A stretch of DNA of 64,000 nt, from assembly GCA_026692665.1 (NCBI GenBank), contig JAPLOF010000063.1, positions 1-64,000 of the forward strand, read 5' to 3'. The notes under the pieces were generated by a model. The model ran no database searches. It was not told where the DNA came from and worked only from the letters and a program-made list of their open reading frames with translations. The translations under genes were made by a program, and so were the position numbers. Below, one piece after another: positions 28,888 through 38,697 of this stretch (its first letter is position 1; every line of letters begins with the position of its first letter). The stretch is from Planctomycetota bacterium (lineage in GTDB: Bacteria; Planctomycetota; UBA1135; GCA-002686595).

Positions 28888-30135
28888 CTAGAGCCGCCGC
28901 GAGCCGAGCCGCGCGTACCCCCGGGTGTGCCCATCCAGGTCGCTGCGCGCCGACACCAGGCAGCGATCCGTCGGGAGCGCCGACACGGCCGGGATCGTGA
29001 CGAGGACGTGCACCGTGGCCGTGCCGCCGGGAGCCAGGACCGGCGTGGCGGGTGCGCTCAGGGCCGTCGTCCACTGCCCGTTCTCGACGTAGAGCTGGAA
29101 GCTCGTCGCCCGGGTGCCGGTGTTCGTGACGAGGAGCTCGTAGTCGAGCACTTGGTCGGCCAAGCCCGCCTTGCGCGCGGCGTTGGGCGTGAAGCGGACG
29201 TCGGCGTCGCGCTGGAAGCTCGTGGTGGCGTCGAGCAGAGCCGCAGGGCCCCACACCGAGTTCCACGAGCTGTCGACGCCGTCGAGGTGCAACCGGAAGA
29301 ACGCGGTGAGGTGGCGGCGGACGATCGCGAGCTGCTCGGCGCGCGGGATCGACCCGGAGTCGCAGCCGAAACCGCCGAACGCCGGCGTGTCGACGAACCC
29401 GCAGTGCCATCCGCCCAGGATCGAGAGGAGTTGGCGCGGGCCTCCGGCCGCGTCGTACATGAGTTGGCCGTTGGACGCGGTGGGGACCGTGCCGTCCTGC
29501 GAGCCGCAGACGAAGCGCGTCGGGACGAGCACGCTGCCTGCTGCTGCGATCGCTGACGGATTCGTCTCGGCCGGAGCCGTCGGGGCCAGAGCGCGGACGC
29601 GCGGATCCGCGGCCGCGGCCAGGATGCTCGCGCCGCCGCCCATGGAATGGCCGGTCATGCCGAACGCGGCCGTGTCGATCGCTCCGAAGTAGGGGGAGCC
29701 CGTGTCGGCGTCCTGTTGCTCGAGCCACGTCAACGTGTGGCTCATGTCGTCGGCGAGGGCCTGGTGCGTCGGGAACAGGCCGCCCTGGGTCGTCGCGCCG
29801 ATCACGAACCAGCCCCACGTCGCGAGGTGCTGCAGCGTGCTCTCGTACGCGTCGACCGTCTGCACGAATCCGTGGCCGAACGCGATTCCGCCGTACGGAG
29901 CTGCGCTCGCGTCGAAGGGCGTGTCCGAGCCCGTCGTGGTGGCGGGGTAGTAGAGGAGCGCGCTGAACGTCGATCCGCCCGGCCGCGTCACCGTGACCGT
30001 GCGCTTGCCCGCGCCGTGCGGGCCGGGCAGCGCGAGGTCCTGCGCGAGCGTCGCGGTCGTGCCGAGCACGAGGCACGCGAACACGGAGAGTGTGCGGAGG
30101 AATCGACGGCCACCGAGATGTAGTTTGGATTGCAC
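28888..30135 (-). CDS. Secreted alpha/beta hydrolase (dienelactone hydrolase-like / PET hydrolase-like)
   Basis: Predicted 415-residue exported alpha/beta hydrolase. A signal peptide (LRTLSVFACLVLGTTATLAQ) precedes the catalytic domain. The nucleophile elbow is GHSMGGGASI, the acid lies in VCGSQDGTVPT, and the His in LGGWHCGFVD. The strand GIAFGHGFVQ gives the oxyanion region. This is the layout of the polyesterase-lipase-cutinase and dienelactone hydrolase families. A C-terminal beta domain (about 310-415) with a DxD-rich end is probably a surface-binding module. The start is uncertain: a GTG at 30135 gives the signal peptide, but AGGAG sits only 1 nt before it. The 216 nt downstream of the stop hold no gene that I can see. 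Confidence 0.75.
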   Translation of the reverse strand: MQSKLHLGGRRFLRTLSVFACLVLGTTATLAQDLALPGPHGAGKRTVTVTRPGGSTFSALLYYPATTTGSDTPFDASAAPYGGIAFGHGFVQTVDAYESTLQHLATWGWFVIGATTQGGLFPTHQALADDMSHTLTWLEQQDADTGSPYFGAIDTAAFGMTGHSMGGGASILAAAADPRVRALAPTAPAETNPSAIAAAGSVLVPTRFVCGSQDGTVPTASNGQLMYDAAGGPRQLLSILGGWHCGFVDTPAFGGFGCDSGSIPRAEQLAIVRRHLTAFFRLHLDGVDSSWNSVWGPAALLDATTSFQRDADVRFTPNAARKAGLADQVLDYELLVTNTGTRATSFQLYVENGQWTTALSAPATPVLAPGGTATVHVLVTIPAVSALPTDRCLVSARSDLDGHTRGYARLGSRRL

Positions 30136-30299
30136 ACTCCTACTGTACCCATGTTCACGCCGAATTGGCGCTGCGCTGATTGCAGTCTGACTTGACGGAT
30201 CCGGAGCGCGGGCAGCCAATACACGCGTCGCTGCCCCCCCGCCTCCCCGAGGCCGGCACGGACAGCTCTTTCCCAAGCTTCTCGCATCGAGGTTCACCG

Positions 30300-31793
30300 A
30301 TGATTCGTCCGCAGAGTCTCTCCACACTCCTGTTGGCCGTCGCCTTGTCCCCGCTCGCCATCGCCCAAGGCACCAAGGTCTACGAGGGCCAAGGGCCCAT
30401 CACCGAAGGCGGCTGCAATCTGGGCAACACGACAAGCCTGTGCATCCCGGTCGACGCGACGCACACGGTCGTCACGTTCGACGGCAACCTCGGCGGCAGC
30501 GGACCGGCCAATCCCGGCGACCCGTGCCAGCGCAACGACGACGACACGACGCTGGCGGTCAACCTGCCGTTCAGCTTCGACCTGTTCGGCTCGCCCCAGA
30601 ACCAGGTGTTCATCAACAACAACGGGAACCTCTCGTTCGGCGCGGGATTCAGCACGTTCACGTCGACCGGGTTCCCCGTGAACAGCTTCCCGATGATCGC
30701 GCCCTTCTGGGCCGACGTCGACACGCGCAACACGGCCAGCGGGGTCGTCTACTACAAGGTGGAGTCGAACCGCTTGACGGTGACGTGGGACCACGTCGGG
30801 TACTACAGCGCGGCGGCCGACAAGCGCTCGACCTTCCAGGTCATCATCAGCGACGGCACCGACCCTTTCGTCGGCCTCGGTCAGAACGTGTGTTTCTGCT
30901 ACGGCGACATGCAGTGGACGACCGGTGACGCTTCCGGCGGCACCAGCGGATTCGGCGGCACGCCCGCCACGGTCGGCATCAACGCCGGCGACGGCGTGAA
31001 CTTCTTCCAGCTCGGCCGCTTCGACCAGCCCGGAACGGCCTACGACGGCCCGGGTGGAGCGTCCGACGGCGTCGACTTCCTCGACAACACCCGCCAGTGC
31101 TTCGCCACCGGCACCGTGCAGAACACCCCGCCGATCTTCATCAACTCGCCGTCGGGCTGTCTCATGGCCTCGGTCGGCGTGCCCGTCGTGTTCTCCGTCC
31201 AGGCGATCGGCCCCGAGGCGAACCAGATCGTGAACATCGTCGAGACGACGAACACGCCGAACGTCACCTGCGTGCCGACGCCGGGCAACCCGGCTTCGAT
31301 CACGTGCACGTTCACGCCCGCCGCGAACCAGGCCGGCATCACGAACCTGGTCTTCGTCGCGACGGACAACTTCACGCCGCCGGCGAGCTCGACCCTGACG
31401 GTCTGCCTGAACGCCGCCGAGTGCCACCAGCTCGTGGGCCGCGGGGGCACGGGCTCGAGCGTCACGCTGTTCGGTCACACGTACGCCACGCACCTGACCT
31501 CGGTGCGCCAGTCGTGGCCGGTCACGATGACCGATCGTCCCAGCCTGCGCGTTCCGAACCTCACGACGGGACAGCTCAACTTCTCGATGCAGACCGTCAT
31601 GTTCAACCCGCAGGTCTTCCCGTCGAATCCGTCGCAGTGGTCGCAGCGTCTGCGCCTGACCGTCCTCCCGGGGCTGGTCGTCCAGGGCGAGCTGCTCGAC
31701 TCCCTGAACGGCATCCACCAGAGCCTGGCGACCTACGTCGATTCGAACGGGCACCTCTACATGACGTTCCCGTTCACGATCGACGGACTGTGA
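30300..31793 (+). CDS. Secreted nidogen-like (NIDO) domain protein
   Basis: Predicted 497-residue exported protein. The ATG at 30300 has GAGG about 8 nt upstream, and the signal peptide is LSTLLLAVALSPLAIAQG. Residues about 50-250 match the NIDO domain: LPFSFDLFG, FINNNGNLSFGAGF, PMIAPFWADVDTRNTASGVV, LTVTWDHVGYY and STFQVIISD. In animals the domain occurs in adhesion proteins. In planctomycetes it appears in large secreted or surface proteins of unknown role. The following region has Ig-like or cadherin-like features (GVPVVFSVQAIGPE, ITNLVFVATDNF). The gene is divergent from the hydrolase, with 164 nt between their starts. Confidence 0.8.
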   Translation: MIRPQSLSTLLLAVALSPLAIAQGTKVYEGQGPITEGGCNLGNTTSLCIPVDATHTVVTFDGNLGGSGPANPGDPCQRNDDDTTLAVNLPFSFDLFGSPQNQVFINNNGNLSFGAGFSTFTSTGFPVNSFPMIAPFWADVDTRNTASGVVYYKVESNRLTVTWDHVGYYSAAADKRSTFQVIISDGTDPFVGLGQNVCFCYGDMQWTTGDASGGTSGFGGTPATVGINAGDGVNFFQLGRFDQPGTAYDGPGGASDGVDFLDNTRQCFATGTVQNTPPIFINSPSGCLMASVGVPVVFSVQAIGPEANQIVNIVETTNTPNVTCVPTPGNPASITCTFTPAANQAGITNLVFVATDNFTPPASSTLTVCLNAAECHQLVGRGGTGSSVTLFGHTYATHLTSVRQSWPVTMTDRPSLRVPNLTTGQLNFSMQTVMFNPQVFPSNPSQWSQRLRLTVLPGLVVQGELLDSLNGIHQSLATYVDSNGHLYMTFPFTIDGL

Positions 31794-31846
31794 CTCGAAG
31801 GGTCGCCGCACGCGATCGCGGGCCGGCGACCTGCTGCTCGAGCGCT

Positions 31847-31883
31847 CGGGCCGCTCGCGGGTGATCCACCCGCGGGCGGCTCG
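31847..31883. terminator. Bidirectional terminator-like hairpin
   Basis: A long inverted repeat lies between two convergent genes. The arm CCGCTCGCGGGTG pairs with CACCCGCGGGCGG around a 3-nt loop (one G-T wobble) and is extended outward by a few pairs. No run of T follows on either side. The position between the NIDO-protein stop and the methyltransferase stop fits a shared terminator. Confidence 0.55.
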
Positions 31884-31886
31884 CGT

Positions 31887-32648
31887 TCATTTGCGCCCCG
31901 TCACGAGCGCGACGCAACCCGCGTGCACAGCGGGATCCTCGGGGACTCCAGGCGCCAGCGCGTCGAGCCGCGTGTGCGCGTCCACCGCCGCGAAGCCGGC
32001 TTCGCGCAGGACGTCGATGATTTCGGGCACCGACCACAAGCGCCAGCGGTAGACGAAGGCGTCCGGCCGGTCGATCACGACCTCGTCCTTCCAGAGGACG
32101 CGGAACGAGAGCGCGTTCACGACCTCGGCCGTGAGCGGGTCCGCGGCCCGCTGCTCCCACAGCCAGCGGATCTCCGACCCGTCGTGCTCGCGGCGTCGGC
32201 GCTCGAGCGCACCGATGCGCCAGGCCGATTCTCCGCCGTACGTGTCGACCGCCACGATCCCGCCGTGGACGAGCCGCGCATGCGCCGATCGCGCCCAGCC
32301 GAGGACCTCCGCTCGCGCGTGCAATTCTCCGATCGAGAAGTTGCCGGCGTGCACGACGTCGCACGGGCCGAGCCTCGCGAGCGTGGGCGAGCGCGCGTCC
32401 AGCACGTGCGCCTCGACGAGCGGGTGCGGCGCGTGCCCGAGGCTCGCGCCGTCCAGGTCGACCGCGATCGCGCGGCCGCCCGGCACGCGCTCGACCCAGC
32501 AGCGCGACAGGGCGGCGGAACCGGCGAAGTCCTCGCCCAGGATGCGCGGACTCCCGCCGTGCCGGGACACGAGGAGGTCGACGGCGCGCGCCGGGTCCTG
32601 GACCGTGCGCTCGTAGAGGTCGAGCGCCGTGAGTGCTTGCATCTCCAT
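31887..32648 (-). CDS. SAM-dependent methyltransferase-like protein
   Basis: Predicted 253-residue cytoplasmic class I methyltransferase. The SAM-binding elements are GEDFAGSAALSRCW (motif I, atypical, lacking the usual GxGxG), IAVDLDGASLG (acidic residue of motif II), and later strands DVVHAGNFSIGELH and GGIVAVDTYGGES. The C-terminal YRWRLWSVPEIIDVLREAGF resembles methyltransferases that modify small molecules. I start it at the ATG at 32648, giving MEMQALTALDLYERTVQDP. A longer start would collide with the divergent secreted-protein gene. Substrate unknown. Confidence 0.72.
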   Translation of the reverse strand: MEMQALTALDLYERTVQDPARAVDLLVSRHGGSPRILGEDFAGSAALSRCWVERVPGGRAIAVDLDGASLGHAPHPLVEAHVLDARSPTLARLGPCDVVHAGNFSIGELHARAEVLGWARSAHARLVHGGIVAVDTYGGESAWRIGALERRRREHDGSEIRWLWEQRAADPLTAEVVNALSFRVLWKDEVVIDRPDAFVYRWRLWSVPEIIDVLREAGFAAVDAHTRLDALAPGVPEDPAVHAGCVALVTGRK

Positions 32649-32715
32649 CGTTCCGCGTACGCCAGGGTAGGAAACGGCTTCCACTTCCCGCGCGCAGTAG
32701 ACTTCCGGGATCCCC

Positions 32716-35700
32716 ATGCTGCGCGTACCCACGAGCCTGCCCCTTCTCGCCGCCGTCGTCCTCTCCGCGTCGGCGCACGCCCGGTCGATCCAGTCCGCGG
32801 CCCCCTCCGACCGCGTCCTGACCTTCCTCGCCGCTCCGCCGGCGCAGCAGCCCGCCGACCCGGCCGTCGCGTTGCCCTGCGAGCCCTTCGAGACCCGCGC
32901 GGGCGACGTGCTCGTCTACCGGGTGCGCGTCCCCGACGCACGCGGCGGAGCGCGCGGCATCGAGGTCTCGTACGCCGATGGACGGCGCACCTTGGCCGCG
33001 CGCGCATCCGCCACGGGCACCTGGGAAGAGGTCCGCGTCCCGCTGCGCGAGGAGAGCACGGTCCGCACGGTCGAGCTCGTCGCCCGGGGATGCGGCGGGG
33101 GACAGGTCGTCTTCCAGGTCGACGACGTGCGCGTCGAGCGCGCGGAGGGCGCGGCGGTCGAGGTCTTCCGCGACGAGCTCGCGGGCGGCCTCCTGCGCGT
33201 GTCCGGTCTGCCGAGCTCCGCGGGCGCGGTCGTCACCGCGCTCGACGCCGAAGTGGGCCCGGAATTCCTGCGCCCCGGCTCCGACGTGAGCGATCCCTGG
33301 GCGGCCATCGACCTCTCCGCGCTGTGCGCGCTCGAACGCGAGGCGGATCCGGTGGACGCCACCCTGCTGCCGCGCGGCCTCGTGTGGACCGGCCCGTGTG
33401 TCCCGCTGCGTTTCGCGCGTGGCTCGGCGCCCGTTTCCTTCGCGGCGCGCGGTCAGCGCATCGGCTTCGATCCGCTCGACGGCGGCCGCTTCTACGAGCT
33501 GTGGTTGGCCGTCGTGAACACGAGCGGTGCCGAGATCGAGACCGCCATCACGGTCCAGGGCGTCGATCGGGAGCGCGTGGCCGTTCCGCTGCGCGTCCCG
33601 GCCGGCGGTCCCGACGGCTACGCGCCGCGGGATGGCGAGGGCTACCCGGCGCGCGGCTACGCCCTGCTCGAGATCGACGTGGCGTCGCCCGCGAGCCTCG
33701 CGTCCCTGCAGCTCCCCGAGGATCCGCGTCTGCGCGTGCTCGCCGTGACGATCGCCTGGCGCCGCGACGGGGCGACGGACCCGCGCTTCCGCGCGCGCTG
33801 GCTGTCGCGCGCCGCCGCGTCACTCCCGGAGCTCGCCGATTCCGATCGCGCGGATCTCGCGCGGTACATCGGGAACCGCCGGGCCGGCGCGATCTTCGGC
33901 GGCGTCGTGGACGAGGGGGACGGCGAGCGCGCGCTGTTCGACGCGCTCCTCGCGGGCGAAAAGAGCGCGTTCCGCGAGCGCTTGACCGAGCGGCTCGCCG
34001 CGCAGTCGGCAGCCGGACAAGGCCGCAAGTCCGCTCGGATCGACCTGATCGCCGCTCTGCCGTTCGACGACGATCTCGGAGCCGCTCTCGCCGAGGGCGT
34101 CCTGCCCGCGGACCTGCCCGTCGTCGGCGGCGACGCGGCGTCGATCGAGGCGCTGGCCGCGCGAGATCCCGCGGCACTCGCGCGCCTCGTCGAGCGTGCG
34201 CGGGCCGGGACCTGGCGCACCTTCGCATCCAGCCTCGACCGGCGATCGGCGTCGCGCCTGGGCGCGGACGGATTGGCACGGCGTCTGTCCTTCGAGAAGC
34301 TCGCGACCGAGCGCCTGCTCGGCTCCAGCAGCAACCTCGCGCGCGTCGAGGGCGAACTCGGCCGGATCGCGCATCTGCCGCAAATGCTGGCCTCCTCCGG
34401 CACGCGGACGGTGCTGATCGAGAGCGCGTCGAAGAAGCTCGGCGCGCCGTTCGCGCTCTGGGAATCGGCCGGCGTGGAAGTCGCGACCGTCGCCCCCTTC
34501 GTGCGGATCGAGGGGCCGCTGCGGCTCGATCCGGCGATCTGGCGCGGTTGGACGGCGGCGGCGGCGGGATCTGGTGGTCGCCCGCCGATCCCCGTGCTGT
34601 GCGACGTGTCCGCGCCGTCGGCGCGGGAGACGCTCGCTCACGCGGCGGAGCTCGTTCCGTCCGAGATGGCGCCCGACCTGCGCTGGAGTTCGCTCGTCGA
34701 GGTCGCCGAGGCCGCGCGCCCGCGCGCCCGGCGCTCCGACACGCCGGCCCTCGCGCCGCTCGCCCGCGCGGGGATGCACGCGGAGCTCGAAGCCTCGGCG
34801 GCCGTGCGCGGCGCGGAGCGCGAGCTCGCGCGGTCCGGCGTCGTCGAAGCTCTCGCCCTGCTCGACGGCGCGCCGGAACCCGGACGCCACCTCGCGGCCG
34901 CGTGGCGCGGTCTGCACCGCGCCGCCGAGCTCGAAGCTCCGCGGGCCGCGGCCGGAGCCCGCGCCGTCGGACAGCGCGCGCAGGCCGCCGCCACCGCACG
35001 CCTCGCGCGCCTCCAGGTCGCCACCCCGCCGCCGGGTAAAGGCGTCGCGCTCGCGATCCTCGACCCCTTGCCGTGGGCGCGCCGGTCCCTGCTCGAGTTG
35101 CCCGACGGCGAACTCCGCGTCGCGAATCACGAGGGGGATCTCGCCGCGCAGCGCAGCTCGACCGGCGGGATGCTGTTCGAGTTCCTGGGCGCCGGCACCA
35201 CGCCCACCGCGTTGCTCGTGCGCCGCGATCCGCTGGCCGAGACGAAGGCGCCGGCGCGCGTCCGTCTCGAGGGCTGGACGATCCGCACGGACGACCTGGA
35301 GGTGGCGATCGACCCGGCGACGGGCGGGCTGACGCGCCTGCGCCTGCCGTCGAAGGACCTGGAGTTCCTGCGCGAGGGCGGCGATCAGCTCTCGTGGGTC
35401 GCGCCCGGGTCGGCGCCCGAACCCATCGGCGTCCTGGAGAAGATCGAGTTCGTCGAACGCGGTCCCCTGCGCGCGATCGTGCGCAGCGTGCGGTCGTCCG
35501 CGCGAGCACGCGTCGAGACGGAGATCCGCGTCACGTCCGGCGCCGCCGGATTGGAGATCCAGACGCGCGTCGAGCTCTTCGACCGGGGTGGCGACGTCGT
35601 CGCGACCTTCCCGTTGGCGCACGCGGCCGCGAATGCCCTGGTCTCGATCCCGCTCGGTTTCGCGGCGGTCTCCGCCGACGCTGCGAACCTGCGCGCGCTC

Positions 35701-36261
35701 GACGGTTGGGCCGCGGCCACCGACGGCACGGCGACCTTCGCGCTGCTCGGCGAGAGCGGGCTCTCCTTCCGCTGGAACGAGCGCGCGTTCGAGGTGGTCC
35801 TGGCCGAGGCGGGCGCGGAGAGCGCGCGCAGCGGCGCATTCGCCGTGCTCGCGCGCCCCGCCGGCTGGAAGTCGGCGGGTCTCGATGCGGCCATGCTCGA
35901 GCGCGCGATGCCACCCCTGCGCGTCGCCTTCACGGCGCCCGGGGGCGCGGCCTCGCCGCGCGAGCCTCTCGTGCGGATCGCGCGCATCGAGCGCGACGGC
36001 CGACGCGTGTTCGGGCCGGCGAGCGGCATCGTCCCGCTCGCGATCCAGCCCGGTCCGGACGGGACGATCGAGGTCCGACTGGCCGACGTGCGCGGCGAGG
36101 CCAGCAACGTCGAAGTCTCGTTCGCGCGCGAACCTTTCGGCGCGGAGCGCGTCGATCTCCTCGGTCGCGGGCTCGGCGCGCTGACGGTCACGGGACGCGG
36201 CCTGGACGTCTCCGTCGGCCCGGGCCGCTTCGAGATCGTGCGCGCCAGGCTCGCCCCATGA
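32716..36261 (+). CDS. Secreted GH38 alpha-mannosidase-like protein, probably catalytically inactive
   Basis: Predicted 1181-residue exported protein (signal peptide ending SAHARS). The order of recognisable parts resembles glycoside hydrolase 38. An N-terminal jelly-roll region runs to about 370. A helical region follows with LGSSSNLARVEGELGRIAHL and PQMLASSGTRTVL, where GH38 enzymes show the aspartate-bearing motifs before an LPQIL sequence. A C-terminal large beta domain starts with DPLPWARRSLLELPDGELRV and VAIDPATGGLTRLRLPS, typical of GH38C. The expected metal and nucleophile aspartates cannot be found at their places (EGELG instead of a PDxFG-like motif). Its stop overlaps the next methyltransferase by ATGA. 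Family assignment is moderate and the loss of catalysis is inferred. Confidence 0.6.
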   Translation: MLRVPTSLPLLAAVVLSASAHARSIQSAAPSDRVLTFLAAPPAQQPADPAVALPCEPFETRAGDVLVYRVRVPDARGGARGIEVSYADGRRTLAARASATGTWEEVRVPLREESTVRTVELVARGCGGGQVVFQVDDVRVERAEGAAVEVFRDELAGGLLRVSGLPSSAGAVVTALDAEVGPEFLRPGSDVSDPWAAIDLSALCALEREADPVDATLLPRGLVWTGPCVPLRFARGSAPVSFAARGQRIGFDPLDGGRFYELWLAVVNTSGAEIETAITVQGVDRERVAVPLRVPAGGPDGYAPRDGEGYPARGYALLEIDVASPASLASLQLPEDPRLRVLAVTIAWRRDGATDPRFRARWLSRAAASLPELADSDRADLARYIGNRRAGAIFGGVVDEGDGERALFDALLAGEKSAFRERLTERLAAQSAAGQGRKSARIDLIAALPFDDDLGAALAEGVLPADLPVVGGDAASIEALAARDPAALARLVERARAGTWRTFASSLDRRSASRLGADGLARRLSFEKLATERLLGSSSNLARVEGELGRIAHLPQMLASSGTRTVLIESASKKLGAPFALWESAGVEVATVAPFVRIEGPLRLDPAIWRGWTAAAAGSGGRPPIPVLCDVSAPSARETLAHAAELVPSEMAPDLRWSSLVEVAEAARPRARRSDTPALAPLARAGMHAELEASAAVRGAERELARSGVVEALALLDGAPEPGRHLAAAWRGLHRAAELEAPRAAAGARAVGQRAQAAATARLARLQVATPPPGKGVALAILDPLPWARRSLLELPDGELRVANHEGDLAAQRSSTGGMLFEFLGAGTTPTALLVRRDPLAETKAPARVRLEGWTIRTDDLEVAIDPATGGLTRLRLPSKDLEFLREGGDQLSWVAPGSAPEPIGVLEKIEFVERGPLRAIVRSVRSSARARVETEIRVTSGAAGLEIQTRVELFDRGGDVVATFPLAHAAANALVSIPLGFAAVSADAANLRALDGWAAATDGTATFALLGESGLSFRWNERAFEVVLAEAGAESARSGAFAVLARPAGWKSAGLDAAMLERAMPPLRVAFTAPGGAASPREPLVRIARIERDGRRVFGPASGIVPLAIQPGPDGTIEVRLADVRGEASNVEVSFAREPFGAERVDLLGRGLGALTVTGRGLDVSVGPGRFEIVRARLAP

Positions 36262-37124
36262 CCGCGGAACGCGACGAGGTCGCGCTGGCGGACATGCTGC
36301 GCTTGCAGCGGGAAAGCTGGAGTTCCGCCGCTCCCGGCTGGGACCAGTGGTTCGCGTCGTTCGAGGCGTTCGCCGGGCCGCTCAGCCTGGAGCTCGCGCG
36401 TCTCTCCGCGATCGAAACGGGCGACTCGGTGCTCGACGTCGGCTGCGGGAACGGCGAGCCTTCGCTCACGGTCGCACGGATGGTCGGCGTGGCGGGTCAC
36501 GTCCTCGGGATCGACCTGGCCGAACCGATGGTGGAGTTCGCGCGGCAGCACGCCGCGCGAGCCGGCGTCGGACAGGCCGAGTTCCTCGCGCGGGACGCCA
36601 CCGACCTCTCCGGCCTCGGACCGTTCGACGCCGCGGTGTCGCGTTTCGCGATCATGCTCGTCCCCGAGCCCGTCGCCGTCGCGCGCGCGGTCCGTTCCGT
36701 CCTGCGCCCCGGGGCGCGGTTCGCCGCGTGCGTCTGGGGCGAGGGTTCCGAGGTCCCGTTCTGTGCTCTCGCGCCCAGTGTGGTGCAACGCGCGTTCGGC
36801 CTGGAGCCTGCCGCCCCGGACGCGCCCGGGCCGATGCGGCTCGGACGGCCGGGTGCCCTGTCCGAGGTGCTCCGCGCCGGCGGGTTCAGCGATGTGACGG
36901 AACACGCGGTGCGTGTCGAGCCGCGTTTCGCGTCCGCGGCGGAGGGCGCGCGTTTCTACACCGAGGGCTCGGGCTGCGCGCGGCGGGCTCTCGAGGGACG
37001 CACCGCCCAGGAACGCGAGCGCTTCGTCGCCGAATTCGAGCGCGCCCTGGCCGCGCATCGCACGGCCGACGGCTCGATCGCGCTGCCTTCCACGGTGCGC
37101 ATCGCGCGCGGCACGGCGTCCTGA
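36258..37124 (+). CDS. Class I SAM-dependent methyltransferase
   Basis: Predicted 288-residue cytoplasmic methyltransferase of the UbiE/COQ5-like class. Motif I is VLDVGCGNGEPSLTVARM, the acidic residue follows in VLGIDLAEPMVEFAR, then FLARDATDLS, and FDAAVSRFAIMLVPEP. The start codon overlaps the stop of the preceding secreted protein as ATGA, so the two are translationally coupled. The substrate is unknown. Coupling to a secreted GH38-like protein gives no obvious functional hint. Confidence 0.88.
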   Translation: MTAERDEVALADMLRLQRESWSSAAPGWDQWFASFEAFAGPLSLELARLSAIETGDSVLDVGCGNGEPSLTVARMVGVAGHVLGIDLAEPMVEFARQHAARAGVGQAEFLARDATDLSGLGPFDAAVSRFAIMLVPEPVAVARAVRSVLRPGARFAACVWGEGSEVPFCALAPSVVQRAFGLEPAAPDAPGPMRLGRPGALSEVLRAGGFSDVTEHAVRVEPRFASAAEGARFYTEGSGCARRALEGRTAQERERFVAEFERALAAHRTADGSIALPSTVRIARGTAS

Positions 37125-37215
37125 TCCCGACGCGGCCGCGGTGCGAGAAGCGGTCGAGAGCGTGCTGTCGCCGCGTCGTGTCCGCACGCACCGCGGCCAC
37201 GCGCCGCGCAGCGAG

Positions 37216-38598
37216 TCACTTCACGGTGATCCACCAGGCGCGCTCGGACTCCAGCACGCCGTCCGCGTCCTTCAGCACCCACGGCCACTTCTCGCCGCGC
37301 AGCTTCGTCCCGTCCTTCGCGCGGCAGACGACGAGGTACTTGCCCGGCTCGAGATCCTTCGCCGCGAGCTTCAACTGGTGCTTGCCGTCGGGCGCGCCGC
37401 TCGGAGGGCGGAACGGCTCGTCGGTGATCGGCACGAGCGCGCCACGGCGCGCGCGGTCTTTCGCGCCGGCCTGCGACCGCCCGCCCGGGATCGAGCCGCC
37501 GCCCGTCGTGGGGAAGCGCGCCTCGGGCAGGATCCACCACGTGACGTCGAGCGCGTGCGACGTGGGTCGCATCACCTGCACGTCGAACGTGAGCCCTTCG
37601 GGGCCGAGCTCGAGCGACGGCTTCCCGCGGTTCGGCTGCGCTTCCGGCGCGCAGGTGTCGATCGGATCGACGTAGGCGTAGATGCGCAGGACGAGCGCCT
37701 CCTGGCACACGAGGCAGAAGCGCTCGCCGCTCGCCATCGTGCAGCCGGTCGTCGTGGGGCGCCACGCGCCTTTCGCGCGCGCCGCGGCGCCCTCGTACAC
37801 GCCGACGCCAGGGTGCTTGGCTTCGAGCCAGTGCGCCCAGGGCACCTTCTCGGGATCGGCCGTGTCGGACACGTTCGCCGAGCGGCCCGTCGCGCCCTGG
37901 TGCGCCGACTGCGCGGTCTCGTACTCGTCGCCGAGCCAGCCGAACGCGTGTCCCCACTCGTGCACGGTCGTCGTCGCCTCGCGGCCGCCGATGGTCGCGA
38001 CGCCGCCGCCACCCGTGCCGAGCACGCCGTTCTTCACGAAGCAGATCGCCAGGTTGTCGTGCGCGGGCATCTCCGCGAACATCGCGCTCACGCGGCCGCG
38101 GTCGATCACGACGTGGCCGGCGTACGTGTCGCCGGTCTTCGCGTTGAGCGCCGTGTCGTACTCGCGGCCGAAGCCGTCGACGCCGCTCTCCGCGCTCAAG
38201 AGGTCGCAGCGCAGGAAGTTCAGGTAGTTCCAGTACTCGCGAAACGTCGCCTGGCGCTCGAACAAGGGCGGGATGTCGGCCGCGAGCTTGGCGAAGCCCT
38301 TCAGGTGCTCCATTTCGTAGCCGTCGCCCATGAGCACGATGTCGACGCGGTTCGACGACGGGCCGTGCTCGACGACCCAGTCCCAGCCAAGGTACGCGGA
38401 GGGCGTCGAGCGGCGGGCGGCGATCTTGCCGGCCTCCGTGTCGGGCGACTTCTTGGCGAGTCGTTCGTAGGCTGCCTTCGCTTCGGAGTACCGGCCGGCG
38501 CGCGCGGCGTTCTCGGCCTTTTCGAGCGCGGCGCGCGCGTCGTCCTCGGCGTCGACGAACGCGAGCAGGAGGGGGAGGAGCCAGGCGGCGGGATGCAT
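37216..38598 (-). CDS. M64-family (IgA-peptidase-like) metallopeptidase
   Basis: Predicted 460-residue exported protein. After a short signal (LLPLLLAFVDA) comes a TPR-like segment (AARAGRYSEAKAAYERLAKK). The peptidase M64 domain then spans about 75-310: VDIVLMGDGY, FLRCDLLSAESGVDG, and the zinc site HEWGHAFGWLGDEY, an HExxH with a downstream acidic residue. A C-terminal beta domain follows. M64 enzymes of gut bacteria cleave immunoglobulin A. In a free-living bacterium the target is more likely another protein, so the IgA label should not be taken literally. About 90 nt separate it from the convergent methyltransferase. Confidence 0.85.
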   Translation of the reverse strand: MHPAAWLLPLLLAFVDAEDDARAALEKAENAARAGRYSEAKAAYERLAKKSPDTEAGKIAARRSTPSAYLGWDWVVEHGPSSNRVDIVLMGDGYEMEHLKGFAKLAADIPPLFERQATFREYWNYLNFLRCDLLSAESGVDGFGREYDTALNAKTGDTYAGHVVIDRGRVSAMFAEMPAHDNLAICFVKNGVLGTGGGGVATIGGREATTTVHEWGHAFGWLGDEYETAQSAHQGATGRSANVSDTADPEKVPWAHWLEAKHPGVGVYEGAAARAKGAWRPTTTGCTMASGERFCLVCQEALVLRIYAYVDPIDTCAPEAQPNRGKPSLELGPEGLTFDVQVMRPTSHALDVTWWILPEARFPTTGGGSIPGGRSQAGAKDRARRGALVPITDEPFRPPSGAPDGKHQLKLAAKDLEPGKYLVVCRAKDGTKLRGEKWPWVLKDADGVLESERAWWITVK

Positions 38599-38697
38599 GC
38601 GATCCAGAGTGTAGGACTCCGCCCGGCGGCGTGGTGACGCGACGTTCGAGTCGGATCCGTATCCGAGGGGCGGGAGGCGCGGAGTTCGTACCCCGCT

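Noticed and set aside
37216-38598. Interpretation of the M64 peptidase as a host-directed IgA protease and virulence factor.
   Set aside because: The family name derives from gut bacteria. Nothing else in the window suggests host association.
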